From Rhizopus sp. PT2906 (lineage: Eukaryota > Mucoromycota > Mucoromycetes > Mucorales > Rhizopodaceae), in the NCBI GenBank assembly GCA_025529335.1, contig JAMYHX010000102.1:1-64000 (forward strand): 64,000 nucleotides of DNA, in the 5' to 3' direction. This document shows, one piece after another, positions 1-10,520 of this stretch (position 1 is its first letter; every line of letters begins with the position of its first letter). The notes beneath the pieces are model-generated. The model saw only the letters and a list, made by a program, of their open reading frames with translations, ran no database searches and was not told where the DNA came from. A program made the position numbers and the translations under genes.

Positions 1-475
1 AACAAGGATAACAAGGATAACAAGGATAACAAGGATAACAAGGATAACAAGGATAACAAGGATAACAAGGATAACAAGGATAACAAGGATAACAAGGATA
101 ACAAGGATAACAAAGACAACAAGGATTACAAGGATAACAAGGATAACAAGGATTACAAGGATAACAAGGATAACAAGGACAACAAGGACAACAAAGACAA
201 CAAAGACAACAAAGACAACAAAGACAACAAAGACAACAAGGATTACAAGGATTACAAAGACAACAAGGATAACAAGGATAGCAAGGATTACAAGGATTAC
301 AAAGACAACAAGGATTACAAGGGTTACAAGGGTTACAAGGGTTACAAGGATAACAAGGATAACAAGGATAACAAGGATTACAAGGATAGCAAGGATTACA
401 AGGATAACAAAGACAACAAGGATTACAAGGATAACAAAGACAACAAGGATAACAAGGATAACAAGGACGAACAGG
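1..475 (+). repeat. 9-bp coding minisatellite (aacaaggat)n
   Basis: The first ~110 bases are near-perfect tandem copies of aacaaggat. To the right the copies diverge to aacaaagac, tacaaggat and tacaagggt variants, ending at about 475. The unit length is a multiple of three, so copy-number change alters protein length but not frame. The homogeneous left end and diverged right end suggest recent expansion at the left. Confidence 0.95.
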
Positions 476-642
476 ACAAAGGAAAGGTTTCAAAGAGAAG
501 CATCCTCTCCAAGGATGGTAAGGGTGGCAAAGGTGGCAAAGGCGGCAAGGGTGGTAAGAACGGAAAGAATGGCGACAAGAAAAACAAGTATGAAAAGGGA
601 AAGGAGGGAAAGAACGACGACAAGAAGAAGGACAGAAAGTAA
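1..642 (+). CDS. D-(N/Y)-K repeat protein, 3' end only
   Basis: Frame 1 is open from the window edge to a TAA at 640-642, so the 5' end lies outside. The first ~158 codons are an almost pure tripeptide repeat: N-K-D at first, then mixed D-N-K, D-Y-K and a few G-Y-K units. A short non-repeat tail follows, with a dibasic KVSKR site, a glycine/lysine run (KGGKGGKGG) and a lysine/aspartate-rich end (DDKKKDRK). The tail is very charged, with no cysteine and no membrane segment. The dibasic site could be a Kex2-type cleavage site if the protein is secreted, but no signal peptide is visible here. A poly(A)-type signal follows at about 700. I do not recognise the family. Coding status is supported by the 9-bp period keeping frame through many substitutions and by a non-repeat tail that remains open. 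Confidence 0.7.
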   Translation, partial: NKDNKDNKDNKDNKDNKDNKDNKDNKDNKDNKDNKDNKDNKDYKDNKDNKDYKDNKDNKDNKDNKDNKDNKDNKDNKDNKDYKDYKDNKDNKDSKDYKDYKDNKDYKGYKGYKGYKDNKDNKDNKDYKDSKDYKDNKDNKDYKDNKDNKDNKDNKDEQDKGKVSKRSILSKDGKGGKGGKGGKGGKNGKNGDKKNKYEKGKEGKNDDKKKDRK

Positions 643-699
643 AAGCAGTCTTTGACCAACAAGTTCATTCGGGTTTAAGTAAAGTTGTATTAAAATTCA

Positions 700-713
700 A
701 ATAAAACAATAAA
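700..713 (+). terminator. Poly(A) signal of the repeat-protein gene
   Basis: Two overlapping AATAAA-like hexamers (aataaaacaataaa) lie about 60 nt after the TAA at 640-642. The convergent RPC34 gene ends at 893, so the two genes share a 250-nt 3' intergenic gap in which I see nothing else. Confidence 0.5.
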
Positions 714-892
714 CCTGTCCTTTATCACATATATTTTTGTGTTTGTAATGTCTGAGGAAGAGGGCTTTTGATGCAAGTAAAAGTCAAAATATGTTAAAAA
801 AGGGAAACGCAGCTAGATTGAATGCCTGAATTAATATGGTTTTTTTTTTCATTATTGTTTTATTTACAAAAGGTTTCAAGACGGTATCTGTT

Positions 893-2026
893 TTACCAAT
901 CTAACCAAGTCTTGAAATATTCACAGTTAAAGGGAGAGATCGGACCGTCTTCAACGCAGAAAGTAAATACTGGACATCTTCCACAGGGCGTTTCTGTTAC
1001 AGCTTCTGTGGGTAATCGACTGACTGCTTTTCTGACGGCTTTATATGACCATTGAACAGAAGTATCATGTCCATGATCATCTTCATCATCACTAAACTCT
1101 TCCATTCCAGACATAAAAGGCATCTTCTTTTCCACGTCACCATCATAAACAAGCAAGTCCAATATGCTCGTAATATCCTGGACTGACAAATCGATTGAAG
1201 AAATACGAGACTCTGTGATAAAACGTCTCACTTCAGTAGCTGTGGGATAATGCTCATGTTCAGCTCCAAATACTGCATCTGGTACACCTTCAATACGTGG
1301 AAAACTTCTTGATGCAATATACTTTAAACAGGCTGTCTTTAAGCTGTCAATAAATTCAGTATCAAGTTCCTGATCCGTATACCAAGCACCACCGGTAACT
1401 TCACTTGATGGTGTTAAACTGAACAACATGTATATTTTACGCGTAGGATATTTGACATGCTTCACTGCCTTGATTTCTTGCTTTTGTTCCAACTGTTTGA
1501 GTGTACGGTTGAGTACAATAGTGTGAAGATTGGTTGCCTTTTTCAAATCCTTTGTCCAAATACCATTATTTCCTGCAGCACGAATTGTATTGTAGACTAG
1601 ACGAGCATCATCATTTAATTTGCTTGCTCTATATTGAAATAAGAAATAAGTAAAAAGAAGTCATATGGTTTGTTATAGAATCTACTTTTCAGCATCTCTT
1701 AAATCAATAGCCTTTAGCATATTTTCATTATTTACGGTTATGATTTCTAATGCATTCTACAATAATACTGTTTAGGCTTAATCTTGTTCTAGTTTATATT
1801 TTGTCTACCTTCTTCAATAGTGAGTTCATTGCAGTATATGCATCTTGAATATCCATAGATTCAGGACGATCCGTGAATTTAATGCCCTACATAAAAAGTC
1901 AATTTATCTAGCTAAAGATCAATATGATCTGCTAACCTTTGGTGAAGCAAAGACATATTGATAAAAGGCCCATTCGTTAACAGACAAGCCAAAAGGAGGC
2001 TCTTCACCTGGCTTGAGATCTGTCAT
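893..2026 (-). CDS. RPC34: DNA-directed RNA polymerase III subunit RPC6 (RPC34)
   Basis: RPC34/POLR3F is the winged-helix subunit of the Pol III RPC82-RPC34-RPC31 subcomplex, which contacts TFIIIB and helps open promoters of tRNA and 5S genes in the nucleus. The ATG is at 2026 (MTDLKPGEEPPFGLS). Four exons join in frame through three GT-AG introns; the last exon is the long one (to 893). Seen: the winged-helix region (NGIWTKDLKKATNLH), then the insert segment GGAWYTDQELDTEF, and near the C-terminus a cysteine cluster (TPCGRCPVFTFC...ISPFNC) matching the C-terminal Fe-S cluster motif of the family. The stop follows LDW. An acidic patch (EEFSDDEDDHGHD) sits before the cysteine cluster. Length, about 320 residues, is normal. 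It is convergent with the repeat-protein gene. Identification is firm; exon edges are my reading. Confidence 0.9.
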
Positions 2027-2046
2027 TTATTTTTGTTGATTTGCCA

Positions 2047-2079
2047 AAAAAAAAAAAAAAAAAAAAAAAAAAGAAAAAT
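2047..2079 (+). repeat. Poly(A) tract upstream of RPC34
   Basis: About 30 consecutive A lie just upstream of the minus-strand RPC34 start, so on the gene strand this is a poly(T) tract in the promoter or 5' UTR. Long homopolymers just upstream of start codons recur in this window (28583-28618, 37021-37040). Confidence 0.9.
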
Positions 2080-2338
2080 TTTCAGGCCTGAAAAAAAATA
2101 CCAAAAAGAGTCGTAACTGTCTTCTTTGAACTGCAGGTAGAAAATAAATCAATGCCTTTCAAAGAAAGATTATATCAGCGAGATGAGAAAATGGACCCCG
2201 CTTGATTAAGAGGTTTATGCATTTGATTTATATCTAAATAAAAAGATATTCTCTTTCTCTGCATAAAATATAGAGAGAAGATGCTTTATTAGGGGGGAAT
2301 ATTAAGTCTCTGTTTGCATACAGTAGATTGAATCAACC

Positions 2339-3061
2339 TTATTTGGATATCATATTTAAGGTATGAATGAAAAGGGTAACAATAAAGATCAATAAGGCAA
2401 TAGGAGATAACAATGTCCTGGAAGCATGGTTTGGAAATTGAATGGTACCATTGTTGACTGGATAATATGTAAAGTTACTCGTCGTTCCATTGCCTAGTCT
2501 AATATTGGAACAACTGATAAACTGTTGCTGTGTTCCGTTCAGGTTTTCTGTCAGGGATATCAAAATAGATTTACCAGCTACCGTATTTCTAGCATTTGGG
2601 TATATTTGAGTGTTTATGCTATTTACGGAAATGATCGGCGTTGTTGTAGTATAGTTACTAGAAGCGAGTGGATAAGAACCTGAGAGGGTTTCGATATTAG
2701 AGCATGCATCTGGTAATTTGATAGGTGTTATGCATGGATTAGAAGGAATATCAGGTATACATGCTTTGCTGCTTGTGTCATTCATAAAACTACATTGATG
2801 AGTAGAGTCTAACAGAAGAGAAGGAGTTCCTACAATCCAAGCTAAACAAATACTCGTATTCCAATATTGCACATTATTAGGGTTTAAGTAAAGCGTATAG
2901 GATAAATGATCAGAGTACTGTACAAACTGGACAGTGGCTGACATGCCATCACTCAAGGGTATCTGGGAAAGTGCTCCTGGTAGCTGACTTGTATCTATCT
3001 GCTGTTGTTGCAGTGTAAATGGAGTGAATAATATCAAGAGAAGTAAGATGATGTTATACAT
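2339..3061 (-). CDS. Secreted, probably GPI-anchored glycoprotein, unknown function
   Basis: A single-exon 240-residue ORF. Residues 1-18 are a hydrophobic signal peptide (MYNIILLLLILFTPFTLQ), followed by a QQQ run. The mature part has several cysteines and many N-glycosylation sequons (NTS, NDT, NYT, NGT repeatedly, NFT). The last ~25 residues are hydrophobic (SPIALLIFIVTLFIH) after a small-residue stretch (NHAS), the layout of a GPI attachment signal. I see no catalytic domain and do not recognise the family. It is expected at the plasma membrane or cell wall. It is codirectional with the secreted pyrophosphatase upstream. A plain C-terminal membrane anchor instead of GPI is possible. Confidence 0.75.
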   Translation of the reverse strand: MYNIILLLLILFTPFTLQQQQIDTSQLPGALSQIPLSDGMSATVQFVQYSDHLSYTLYLNPNNVQYWNTSICLAWIVGTPSLLLDSTHQCSFMNDTSSKACIPDIPSNPCITPIKLPDACSNIETLSGSYPLASSNYTTTTPIISVNSINTQIYPNARNTVAGKSILISLTENLNGTQQQFISCSNIRLGNGTTSNFTYYPVNNGTIQFPNHASRTLLSPIALLIFIVTLFIHTLNMISK

Positions 3062-3211
3062 GAAAAAAAGAAGAGATGATCAACATGTAAAGAAGAAGTA
3101 ACTCTTTTTTTTTTTACTATTTGAAATGAGGAAGGTGAGCACCTTCCTTTTCAAGAAATTATGAAAACATTGCTTTGCATTTTATTAATCAAGAGGTGAA
3201 AGCAACAACAA

Positions 3212-4519
3212 TCAACGTCCAAAGTACCAAACTTTGCTTGAAGGATCAACTGGAGCAGGAGGCTTGGGCTTTGCCTTTGAAAAAAAAAAAATTAGTTTCT
3301 TTGATATAAGCTCATTACCGTGTTGTTATATTTTACCTTTGGAACTTTAGGAATTGTCTTATTTTTGGAATCAACGACGTATATAGACTCGTTACATCTT
3401 CTGTTAATACTAAAGAATAGAATTAGCCTATGTTATTTCACTATAAAATGTCCATCTTACGTCTGAATTTCCCCTCTTGAAGTGGTACCATTCATTAGAC
3501 TCTGCCAGTATTCATGCGTTTCTAATACAATGTTTGTAGCAAAAGCCTATTGATATATCATGACTATTAGCTATATTCCTTTTTGGATATTAAAAAGAGA
3601 TAATAACCTTGTCTCTTGGTGTGTCATTAAACGCAATTGTATTTGGTGGATTACCACCTGGTGTCTTGTACACCTTGAAAATGTGACATGTTGCATTTAA
3701 ATAACCAGGCATGTGCTCCTCAACGTCTTGAATGTCTATATTTGAAATAAGTAAAAGCTTTTATATGAATTATTTAATAAAGCAATTACCCGTGAGATTG
3801 TTTGCCAATGGGTCATTGTGATCAATAACCACCACTTTCCAATCCGTTTCATCTTGATCTATTAATCCAAGGATGCCCAATATTTTGACTTGTTTGATTT
3901 CGCCAACAGTGGCTACCGATTGACCGACCTCGATCACGTCAATTGGATCATTATCACCTTTCTTGTTTGTATAAGGTGAGATATAATTAGGATCTTCCCA
4001 GGTCTAAACGGTGTTAGCAATAATCAAGAGTGTTCCAACTATAATCCTTACTTGAGGAAATGCGCCATAATTCCAAATGTATCCTTTATAGGGAAATATA
4101 TTGGATATAAATCTCGGTTTCCCATCTTTGGTATCTTGTTTAATAGGATTAAATGGTGTCTCTTTGTTAATCTACCAAATATAGTGTAAGTTGAACCGAT
4201 GTCATTCTGATAATGATATTACTTCATTCTTTGCGTTTGTCCATTTTGGAATTTCGACAATCATGTTATAAAGTGTTTTCTCTTCATTAGCAAAGAGTGG
4301 AATATCATGAAATGGAGAAATAACTTGACCATTTTCCTCTATTTTTAAATATAAGCACATGTTTTAATAGGATCGCCCCCCTTCTTTTCATTATTCTATC
4401 TACTACATACCAAAATAAAGAGTATAATTCATGGTATTAGGAGCACCCACTTGTCTGTGAGTATATGACGCCAATGTCAAGGATCCAAGCGAGAGTATGA
4501 GTGCTGTAGTAAAGATCAT
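3212..4519 (-). CDS. Secreted family I inorganic pyrophosphatase
   Basis: It hydrolyses pyrophosphate to phosphate with Mg2+. The conserved core is clear across several exons: FHDIPLFANEE near the N-terminus, VEIPKWTNAK, then NYGAFPQTWEDP, and the family signature GDNDPIDVIEVG, all closely resembling cytosolic IPP1. Unlike IPP1, the chosen ATG at 4519 gives a hydrophobic signal peptide (MIFTTALILSLGSLTLAS) before the catalytic domain, and the mature chain has sequons (NAT, NGT, NES, NKT), so I infer an extracellular or ER-luminal enzyme. At least six short introns are needed; exon 1 (to ...NYTLYF) joins to EENGQVISPFHD. The C-terminus is proline/lysine-rich and ends VWYFGR. An upstream in-frame ATG at 4603 exists but would bury the signal peptide, so 4519 is preferred. 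Confidence 0.85.
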
Positions 4520-6847
4520 TTTGAGGGATAAAAGAAAAAGAAACAAAGACAAGATAGGATTCTTATTTATATGTTCTGAACTAGAATGTTTCCCCGTCAA
4601 CAAAATGCAAATCAGTTATTTCTCCACAACCCCAATTTGTAGTTGATGCCAACTAGAAAATTTCCTACAATTCTATCTTAGAAATAATGTCAATAAGATT
4701 GCATTCATGAAAAGGACTTTACGATAAAAGGAAAGTGATGTAACCCCAGATTCTATTTTGTGTTGGATAAACGTTCTATACTCTTGTCTCATTGGATGTT
4801 GACTTTTACAGACGCGGATATTAAATCTGTATCCATAGAAAAGAAGGCACCCTATGAATGACAATAATGTAAAGAATTCATTTGTAATGGCTACTTTTTG
4901 TTTCAGAGAGGTTTTATAGTTGGATTATTAAGGTTCACTGTTTCAAAATAGTGTGACAGCGATGTTTTCTGCAGTAGGAATGGTTCCACAGCAGGTTCAC
5001 TTTGACAGAAGCTAATTTTGTATTCTGTGTCTAGTTTGTTGCAAAGATCAAGAAGAGCAACAAAACAGTATAGCAAAAGACTTTATGTGACTACCATTAC
5101 ATAGCGACCAAGTTCAATACATTGATTCTACACCATAGTGAGATTGTTTTCAATAAGTAGGCTCAGTGACAATAAGTGGACGATAATGAAGTCGGAGACC
5201 GAACCGATGAGGGATGAAGCATGAAGCTGTCAGTCACTCTATTCATGACCATTTCTAATACGCTCAGTACCACCAACGTTGTCCAAACCAGTCTCTATCA
5301 TTTCTTAATAGCCCAAAATTCAGAATCTCTTAAAGAAGTGTTCAGAGCATAACGTGGTCAAAAAATAACTGCAGACTATAGATATAAAGGATCAGTATTA
5401 TCGCCAAATGTGAGAAGAAGAGTTGGAAACTCGTTGGTGCTTAATGTGTTGATCATTCCAAACCTAAGTTTGGATAATACTACAGAACTTGAAATGGAAT
5501 CCTCCACTTTTCTTTCACTTCATCATCGTCTACAAGAACATTTTTGTCTCTGAGCAAAATATTAAAAGGGCAAACACAATAATAGCAGAGATTTATACAA
5601 GATAAGAACAAGGTTCCGTCGATCGTATTTAACGTTTGGAATCTGCACACGGGTCCTACTGCCCATAATGTCCCTTGTCTGTAACATATCAACGGAAGCT
5701 CTAGTGATCCGAACAATATAAGGGTGACTGATATTTAGAGAGGCAGCAAGCTTCTGAAAAAGTATACATTTTTGAATTATCAGTTACTAAAGCGCTTATT
5801 CACGATGTATCTCAAGCCAATCATATTCATTTCAAAAATGCCTCGATCAGTAGTGTTTTTATAAAGTGTGGTCCAATCATAGACTTGAGAGAATACATTA
5901 TTAACCTTTCATCAAGTTTATAAAAAAGGTAATCTGCATTACTTTTACAGGCAAAGAAGAAAGAAAAAGAATAGTTTAACACCCAACGGCCCCTTTTGCC
6001 CTGCCCATTGCTGAAATACTTCAAGACTTTTACGAAATGACCGAGCAAGTTGAAAACCGGTACTGTATCTCTTTAGATACTTGAGTGTGTGGCTGAAAAG
6101 ACGTAAAAGGGGGGTTACAAATAAATTTCTGAGAATTAAGTGCCTCACAACCCCCCTCTCTGTCTTGGCAGCATAAATGTTGAGAAACTCCGTGCGCTAT
6201 TTAAAGAGTAATAGAGATCTCCAAGATATTTTGAATGTCATTTGATATCTAACAGAGTCAGGCTATAAACAAGTGATGAAATGATAATCGTGTATTCAAA
6301 AATGACAAGGTGGCAATAGGATAAGATAGCTTTTTATGTCTTCTCACAGTACCGTGGTTAAGTTGGATATTTTGTAACACTGTAACGGTTCAAGCTATGC
6401 TGATACACTCATCGCCTGTTAATGTTTATCCTTATGATAGGAAAAAGGCTGCACACACGCGGGAAAAAAATTTAGCTATTCGGTTTATACAAATGAATAA
6501 ATAAAGAGGACACGTTCCCCAGCTCGCGTACGACGACGATAGATGAGCGATATCGGTCAACTTTATCGATATCAGTAACATAGCAAACACTGAAGAGTAG
6601 AATAAGAAAGCAATCTATTCCATAAAAGATTCTTTTTTGCCACTTTTATAGTACAGATATAAAACAAAAGACTGTCTATTGGCAAAGTGTCCTCACATCT
6701 GGATTTTAATTATTTTTAGGGTAACCGTCATTACGTTATGAACAGGTCAGTAGCAATCATTTTCCATTTATATACGTAATACTTATGCCACACATAGAAA
6801 TATTTTAAGCACAAGAACATCCCGTTAAGATGATTGCTCTTGTGTAG
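4520..6847. other. Gene-poor region
   Basis: About 2.3 kb between the pyrophosphatase and the glutamate decarboxylase promoter. Only short ORFs without recognisable domains occur (minus-strand frames at 4673-4864, 5480-5716, 5827-6148). They are AT-rich, lack good starts and do not link by plausible introns. Some may be decayed transposon sequence, but I cannot name a family. Small inverted repeats are present: ggggggtt/aacccccc around 6109-6155, and gatatcg/cgatatc at 6549-6573. Confidence 0.5.
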
Positions 6848-6955
6848 CATCCAATTCACTAATTTGTATATAAAAGTGACCCTACATCAGGTTCCCATTT
6901 TTGTTTGACTTTTTTTATATTTAATTCTTTAATTCCATTGATAAACACATAAACC
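6848..6955 (+). promoter_or_regulatory. Core promoter of the glutamate decarboxylase gene
   Basis: A CCAAT pentamer lies at 6851-6855 and a TATA box (tatataaaa) at 6867-6875, about 85 nt before the ATG at 6956. The start context is aaaccATGG. A clear TATA box suggests strong or regulated transcription. Confidence 0.6.
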
Positions 6956-9049
6956 ATGGTTTTCCTTTCAAACGCTGTTTCTGATGGTAATATCTTTCTA
7001 TTTGAAGCATATCATTCATATACTCACTTTTTGTATATATAGCTCGTATCGAAGAAGTAAACAGTAAAGGTGAATTACACCATGACTCCGTAGGCACAAC
7101 TGTCTATGGTACTCGTTGGGCTTCTGAAGATATCCCAAGGTAATACTAATTGATCATATCCGATCCTTTTTCATTCTAACGTAATATTTTACAATAGGTT
7201 TGATTTACCACAGGTACACACGATATAAAATAGTATGCTTCAGTGCACGAATTAACTTTTATATCTATTCCATAGGATGAAATGCCTTCAAGTAAGCATA
7301 TGCGTGTATTTTAAGTTACCCTTTATCAACTAACCCACTTGGATAGATGTTGCATATAGATTAATCAAGGACGATTTGGCTGTAAGTTTTCAAACAAATA
7401 AAGGGTATTGATATTGACACTACACCTATAGCTCGATGGCAACCCTGCCTTGAATCTTGCCACATTCGTTACAACCTATATGGAAGAAGAAGCAGAAAAG
7501 CTAATGGCTGAAAACCTTTCAAAGAACTTTATTGATTATGAGGAATATCCTCAAAGTGTTGAGTTATGTGTAAGTATATTATTTGTAAAGAGAGACGTGT
7601 GTCCCTTATTGTTTATGACAGAACCGTTGCGTCAATATGATTGCTCGTCTTTATCATGCTCCTATGGATAGTGCTGAACAAGAGGCCCTCGGTTGCTCTA
7701 CTGTCGGTTCCTCCGAAGCCATCATCTTGGCCACACTTGCCATGAAACGCCGCTGGCAAAACGCTCGTAAAGAAAAGGGATTACCTACTGATAAGCCCAA
7801 CTTGGTCTTGGGTGCCAACTGTCAGGTGGCCTGGCATAAGGCTATTGAATACCTTGAGATCGAAGCGCGTGAAGTCGAATGCACTGAGGATTGTCTTTGT
7901 ATGGATCCTCACAAGGCCGCTGAACTGGTAGATGAAAACACAATTGGTGTCTGTGCTATCCTGGGATCTACCGTAAGTAGTACAAAATGATTTTATTGGC
8001 TGGGTGCTGACCCCCTCTCTCCTTAGTATACAGGTCATTATGAAGACGTAAAGACCTTGAATGACCTTTTGGAAGAAAAGAACAAAGAAAACGGTTGGGA
8101 TGTCGGTATTCATGTGGATGCTGCCAGGTAAATATTTATTTTAAAGAAAAAAAAATGGAAGTCTAATAGAGTGTGTTCCTTAGTGGTGGCTTTGTTGCTC
8201 CCTTTGTTGTTCCTGAGCTTGAATGGGATTTCCGATGCAGTCGCGTTGTCTCTATTAACGTGTCTGGTCATAAGTATGGTATGACATATGCAGGTGTTGG
8301 CTGGTGTATCTGGAGAAGTCCTGAATACCTTCCCAAGTCATTGGTATTCAACATCAACTACCTTGGCAGTGAACAAGCATCATTCACTCTCAATTTCAGT
8401 AAAGGTGCTGCACATGTGATTGCTCAGTACTATGTGCTCATTCGTTTGGGCAGAAATGGCTTTAAAAAGATCATGTCCAACCTGACTGCCACAGCTGACC
8501 ATTTAGCCGCACGATTAAAGGCTACTGGATACTTTGAAATTATGAGTGAAACAGGTGGACGTGGCTTACCTTTGGTTGCCTTCAGATTGAAGGAAAAGCA
8601 TCATTTCAACGAGGTAAGAGAAAAAAAAAAAAATCAAGACAATGTAAAATAACACGGCCTAGTTTGATATCTCTTCAAAATTACGTGAACGTGGATGGAT
8701 TGTTCCTGCTTATACTATGGCGCCCAAGGTTGAGCACTTAAAGATGTTGCGTGTTGTTGTCCGTGAAGACTTTTCTAGATCACGTTGTGAGATCTTGGTA
8801 AAGGACATTATCGCTGCAGTCCGTGCTTTAGAATCTGTAGACGAAGAAAACATTAACAAGCGTCGGTAAGTAGTGGATATGACATTTGTTCAATAAAGCT
8901 CTAAATGCTTATTATTTAGTGAACATATCGAAAAACACTCCCTTACTTCACTCCATGCCAGTCATGAGGCCACTTATAAGCCAAAGACAGACGACGGTGC
9001 TGATGCAGAAACAACCGAAGAACCTAAAGCTGCCAAGGGCATTTGTTAA
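6956..9049 (+). CDS. GAD: Glutamate decarboxylase (PLP-dependent)
   Basis: It converts L-glutamate to GABA and CO2 in the cytosol and feeds the GABA shunt; in fungi it is linked to stress tolerance and development. The protein is assembled from about ten exons (about 530 residues). Seen: the N-terminal TTVYGTRWASEDIPR, the substrate region EYPQSVELCNRCVNMIARL, the GAD block CSTVGSSEAIILATLAMKRR, the PLP-phosphate and aspartate region (HVDAASGGFVAPF), and the PLP-binding lysine in INVSGHKYGMTYAGVGW. The C-terminal part GWIVPAYTMAP and LRVVVREDFSR is also typical. The tail is charged, ends KAAKGIC, and shows no plant-like calmodulin-binding Trp motif. The ATG at 6956 opens a 31-nt first exon (MVFLSNAVSD). 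A poly(A)-type aataaa follows at 9057. Identification is certain; small-exon edges were read by eye. Confidence 0.93.
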
Positions 9050-9189
9050 ATTATTCAATAAAAAATATCCTTATTTATATGTCTAATCTATCTTGTTGCT
9101 AACGTAAAAGATAAAAAGAAAAGCCATTTGTTTACAACTGCTATCTTAACTAGAAGACTAATGAATAAATCATGTTATTCATTTTATAC

Positions 9190-10272
9190 TTACCGAGACG
9201 TTAAGGAATGCACTGCCGTTATCGACAGCGCATTAAATCCAGGGAGCACCGTTAATCTTCTGAAGGCGGGAAGACTTTCAGTGTCATGTTTTGATTTGCA
9301 AACAAAGATACCATATATATTTAATGAACTATTCACATCGCGACTCCAAACCGTACCACAAGATTCACACTTGAGAACAGAGTGTACTCTTCGCTTTGAT
9401 CCAGTAATTGAGATATTATTCAATTGTTTGGATTTGCACTTGTTACAGATCTGACTCATTAGGTACTCATCAACCGAAACAAATTCGGTCCCCCCCACCA
9501 TTGGATTGTTTGCATTTTCGTTTGATTTCTTCAGTAATACGTCTAGTAGGCGCACCTCGTTTTTCCCTCATACTTAACAAAAGAACAATATCCGAACACA
9601 ATGATCCGTTTCCGTTGAGAGGAGGAAGGGAGGTTGGGCTTTGGAAGTTTCGTTTTTGACTTATTCATAGGATACAACTTGCTGGAGGAGCGAGAGTGAT
9701 CGGTTCCACCACAAGAAGGGCATCGTACTTGTTTTTGCTCATTTCCTGTCATCTTGTTCTTTTCTTTCTCCTTTTTAAGTGCTTCAGTCTTATCAACTTT
9801 GTCTTGATATTTCTTAGAGGGCTTGATGGGAGCAGAAGTATACCTAGTGGAAGGAATAGGAGCAGGTAATACATCTTAAGCGCTCGTATTTTTGTTGACT
9901 GTAGGCATAGATGTCATTTCATTGATGACAACATTTGAGGGACCAGGAGCAGATGTGTCTTCTTTAGCAGCTTTCAAAGTAGTGCGGATGTTCTTGTCTA
10001 TTACAACATTCAGTTAAAAAACAGATGGAACTAATAAATGTTATCTTTACCTTTTCTAAGCAATGGAGCTTCTTGAAAGTCATCATCACTTGTTTCAAAA
10101 TATGTGTTCTTAATAAATTTGTTTGTGTTTGTGCAAACAAAGAAGGAAACCCGCGATCGACGGCTAAATGGGCCCTTAATACATGCCATATCGACTTTAT
10201 AGCTTACATACATTTCCCTTTATTTCGCTTTGCCTTTGGAGGCGGAGGGCCATCGTCTTTCTTTCGCTTCAT
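9190..10272 (-). pseudogene. Decayed Fanzor/TnpB-like transposon nuclease
   Basis: Reading leftward from an ATG at 10272: a lysine-rich start (MKRKKDDGPPPPKAKRNKGK), a segment CIKGPFSRRSRVSFFVCTN, a spacer, a zinc knuckle CPSCGGTDHSRSSSKL, the segment KRIIVFGYCSF, then VDEYLMSQICNKC and a second CXXC, CESCGTVWSRDVNSSLNI. The last two blocks match the TnpB/Fanzor C-terminus: a target-nucleic-acid-binding zinc ribbon ending in the RuvC-III aspartate (RDVN). Damage is plain. There is an in-frame TAA near 9877-9880. A frameshift near 9550 separates KYEGKTRCAY from the zinc-ribbon frame. The RuvC-I and RuvC-II part expected between the knuckle and IIVFG is missing, so the coding remnant is far shorter than intact relatives. 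It is a relic, not an active nuclease. Fanzor assignment rests on C-terminal motifs; another TnpB-type lineage is possible. Confidence 0.7.
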
Positions 10273-10520
10273 ATTGAAGTAATTATGTTAGCCTTGTAAT
10301 ATTAATATAATGATTGACAACTTTTTTTATGAACAAGATCTGGTCGGCGCAAATTGGCTGATATAGACCACATATTTTATTGGACAGACCCCCTCAGTTT
10401 TAACGACGCGCGTTAATACTAAAAATCATACCACATCCTTTATCCTCCTTTCGTCAACTGTAGCATTGGGGAAGGAGAGGAGTTTGAAGCCTTGATCACA
10501 GACTTTCTTCGTAAATTCAG

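Noticed and set aside
1..475. DYKD-containing peptides resembling an epitope tag
   Set aside because: They arise from natural drift of the 9-bp unit (aac to tac); there is no other sign of engineered DNA.
1..475. CRISPR array
   Set aside because: The repeats are 9 bp, contiguous and without spacers, and keep a coding frame.
423..668. Minus-strand ORF rich in Leu, Pro and Phe
   Set aside because: It is the complement of the plus-strand repeat and Gly/Lys tail; the plus frame is better supported.
5480..6148. Minus-strand ORFs as a gene
   Set aside because: No domain, poor starts, frames do not join by plausible introns; kept only as gene-poor DNA.
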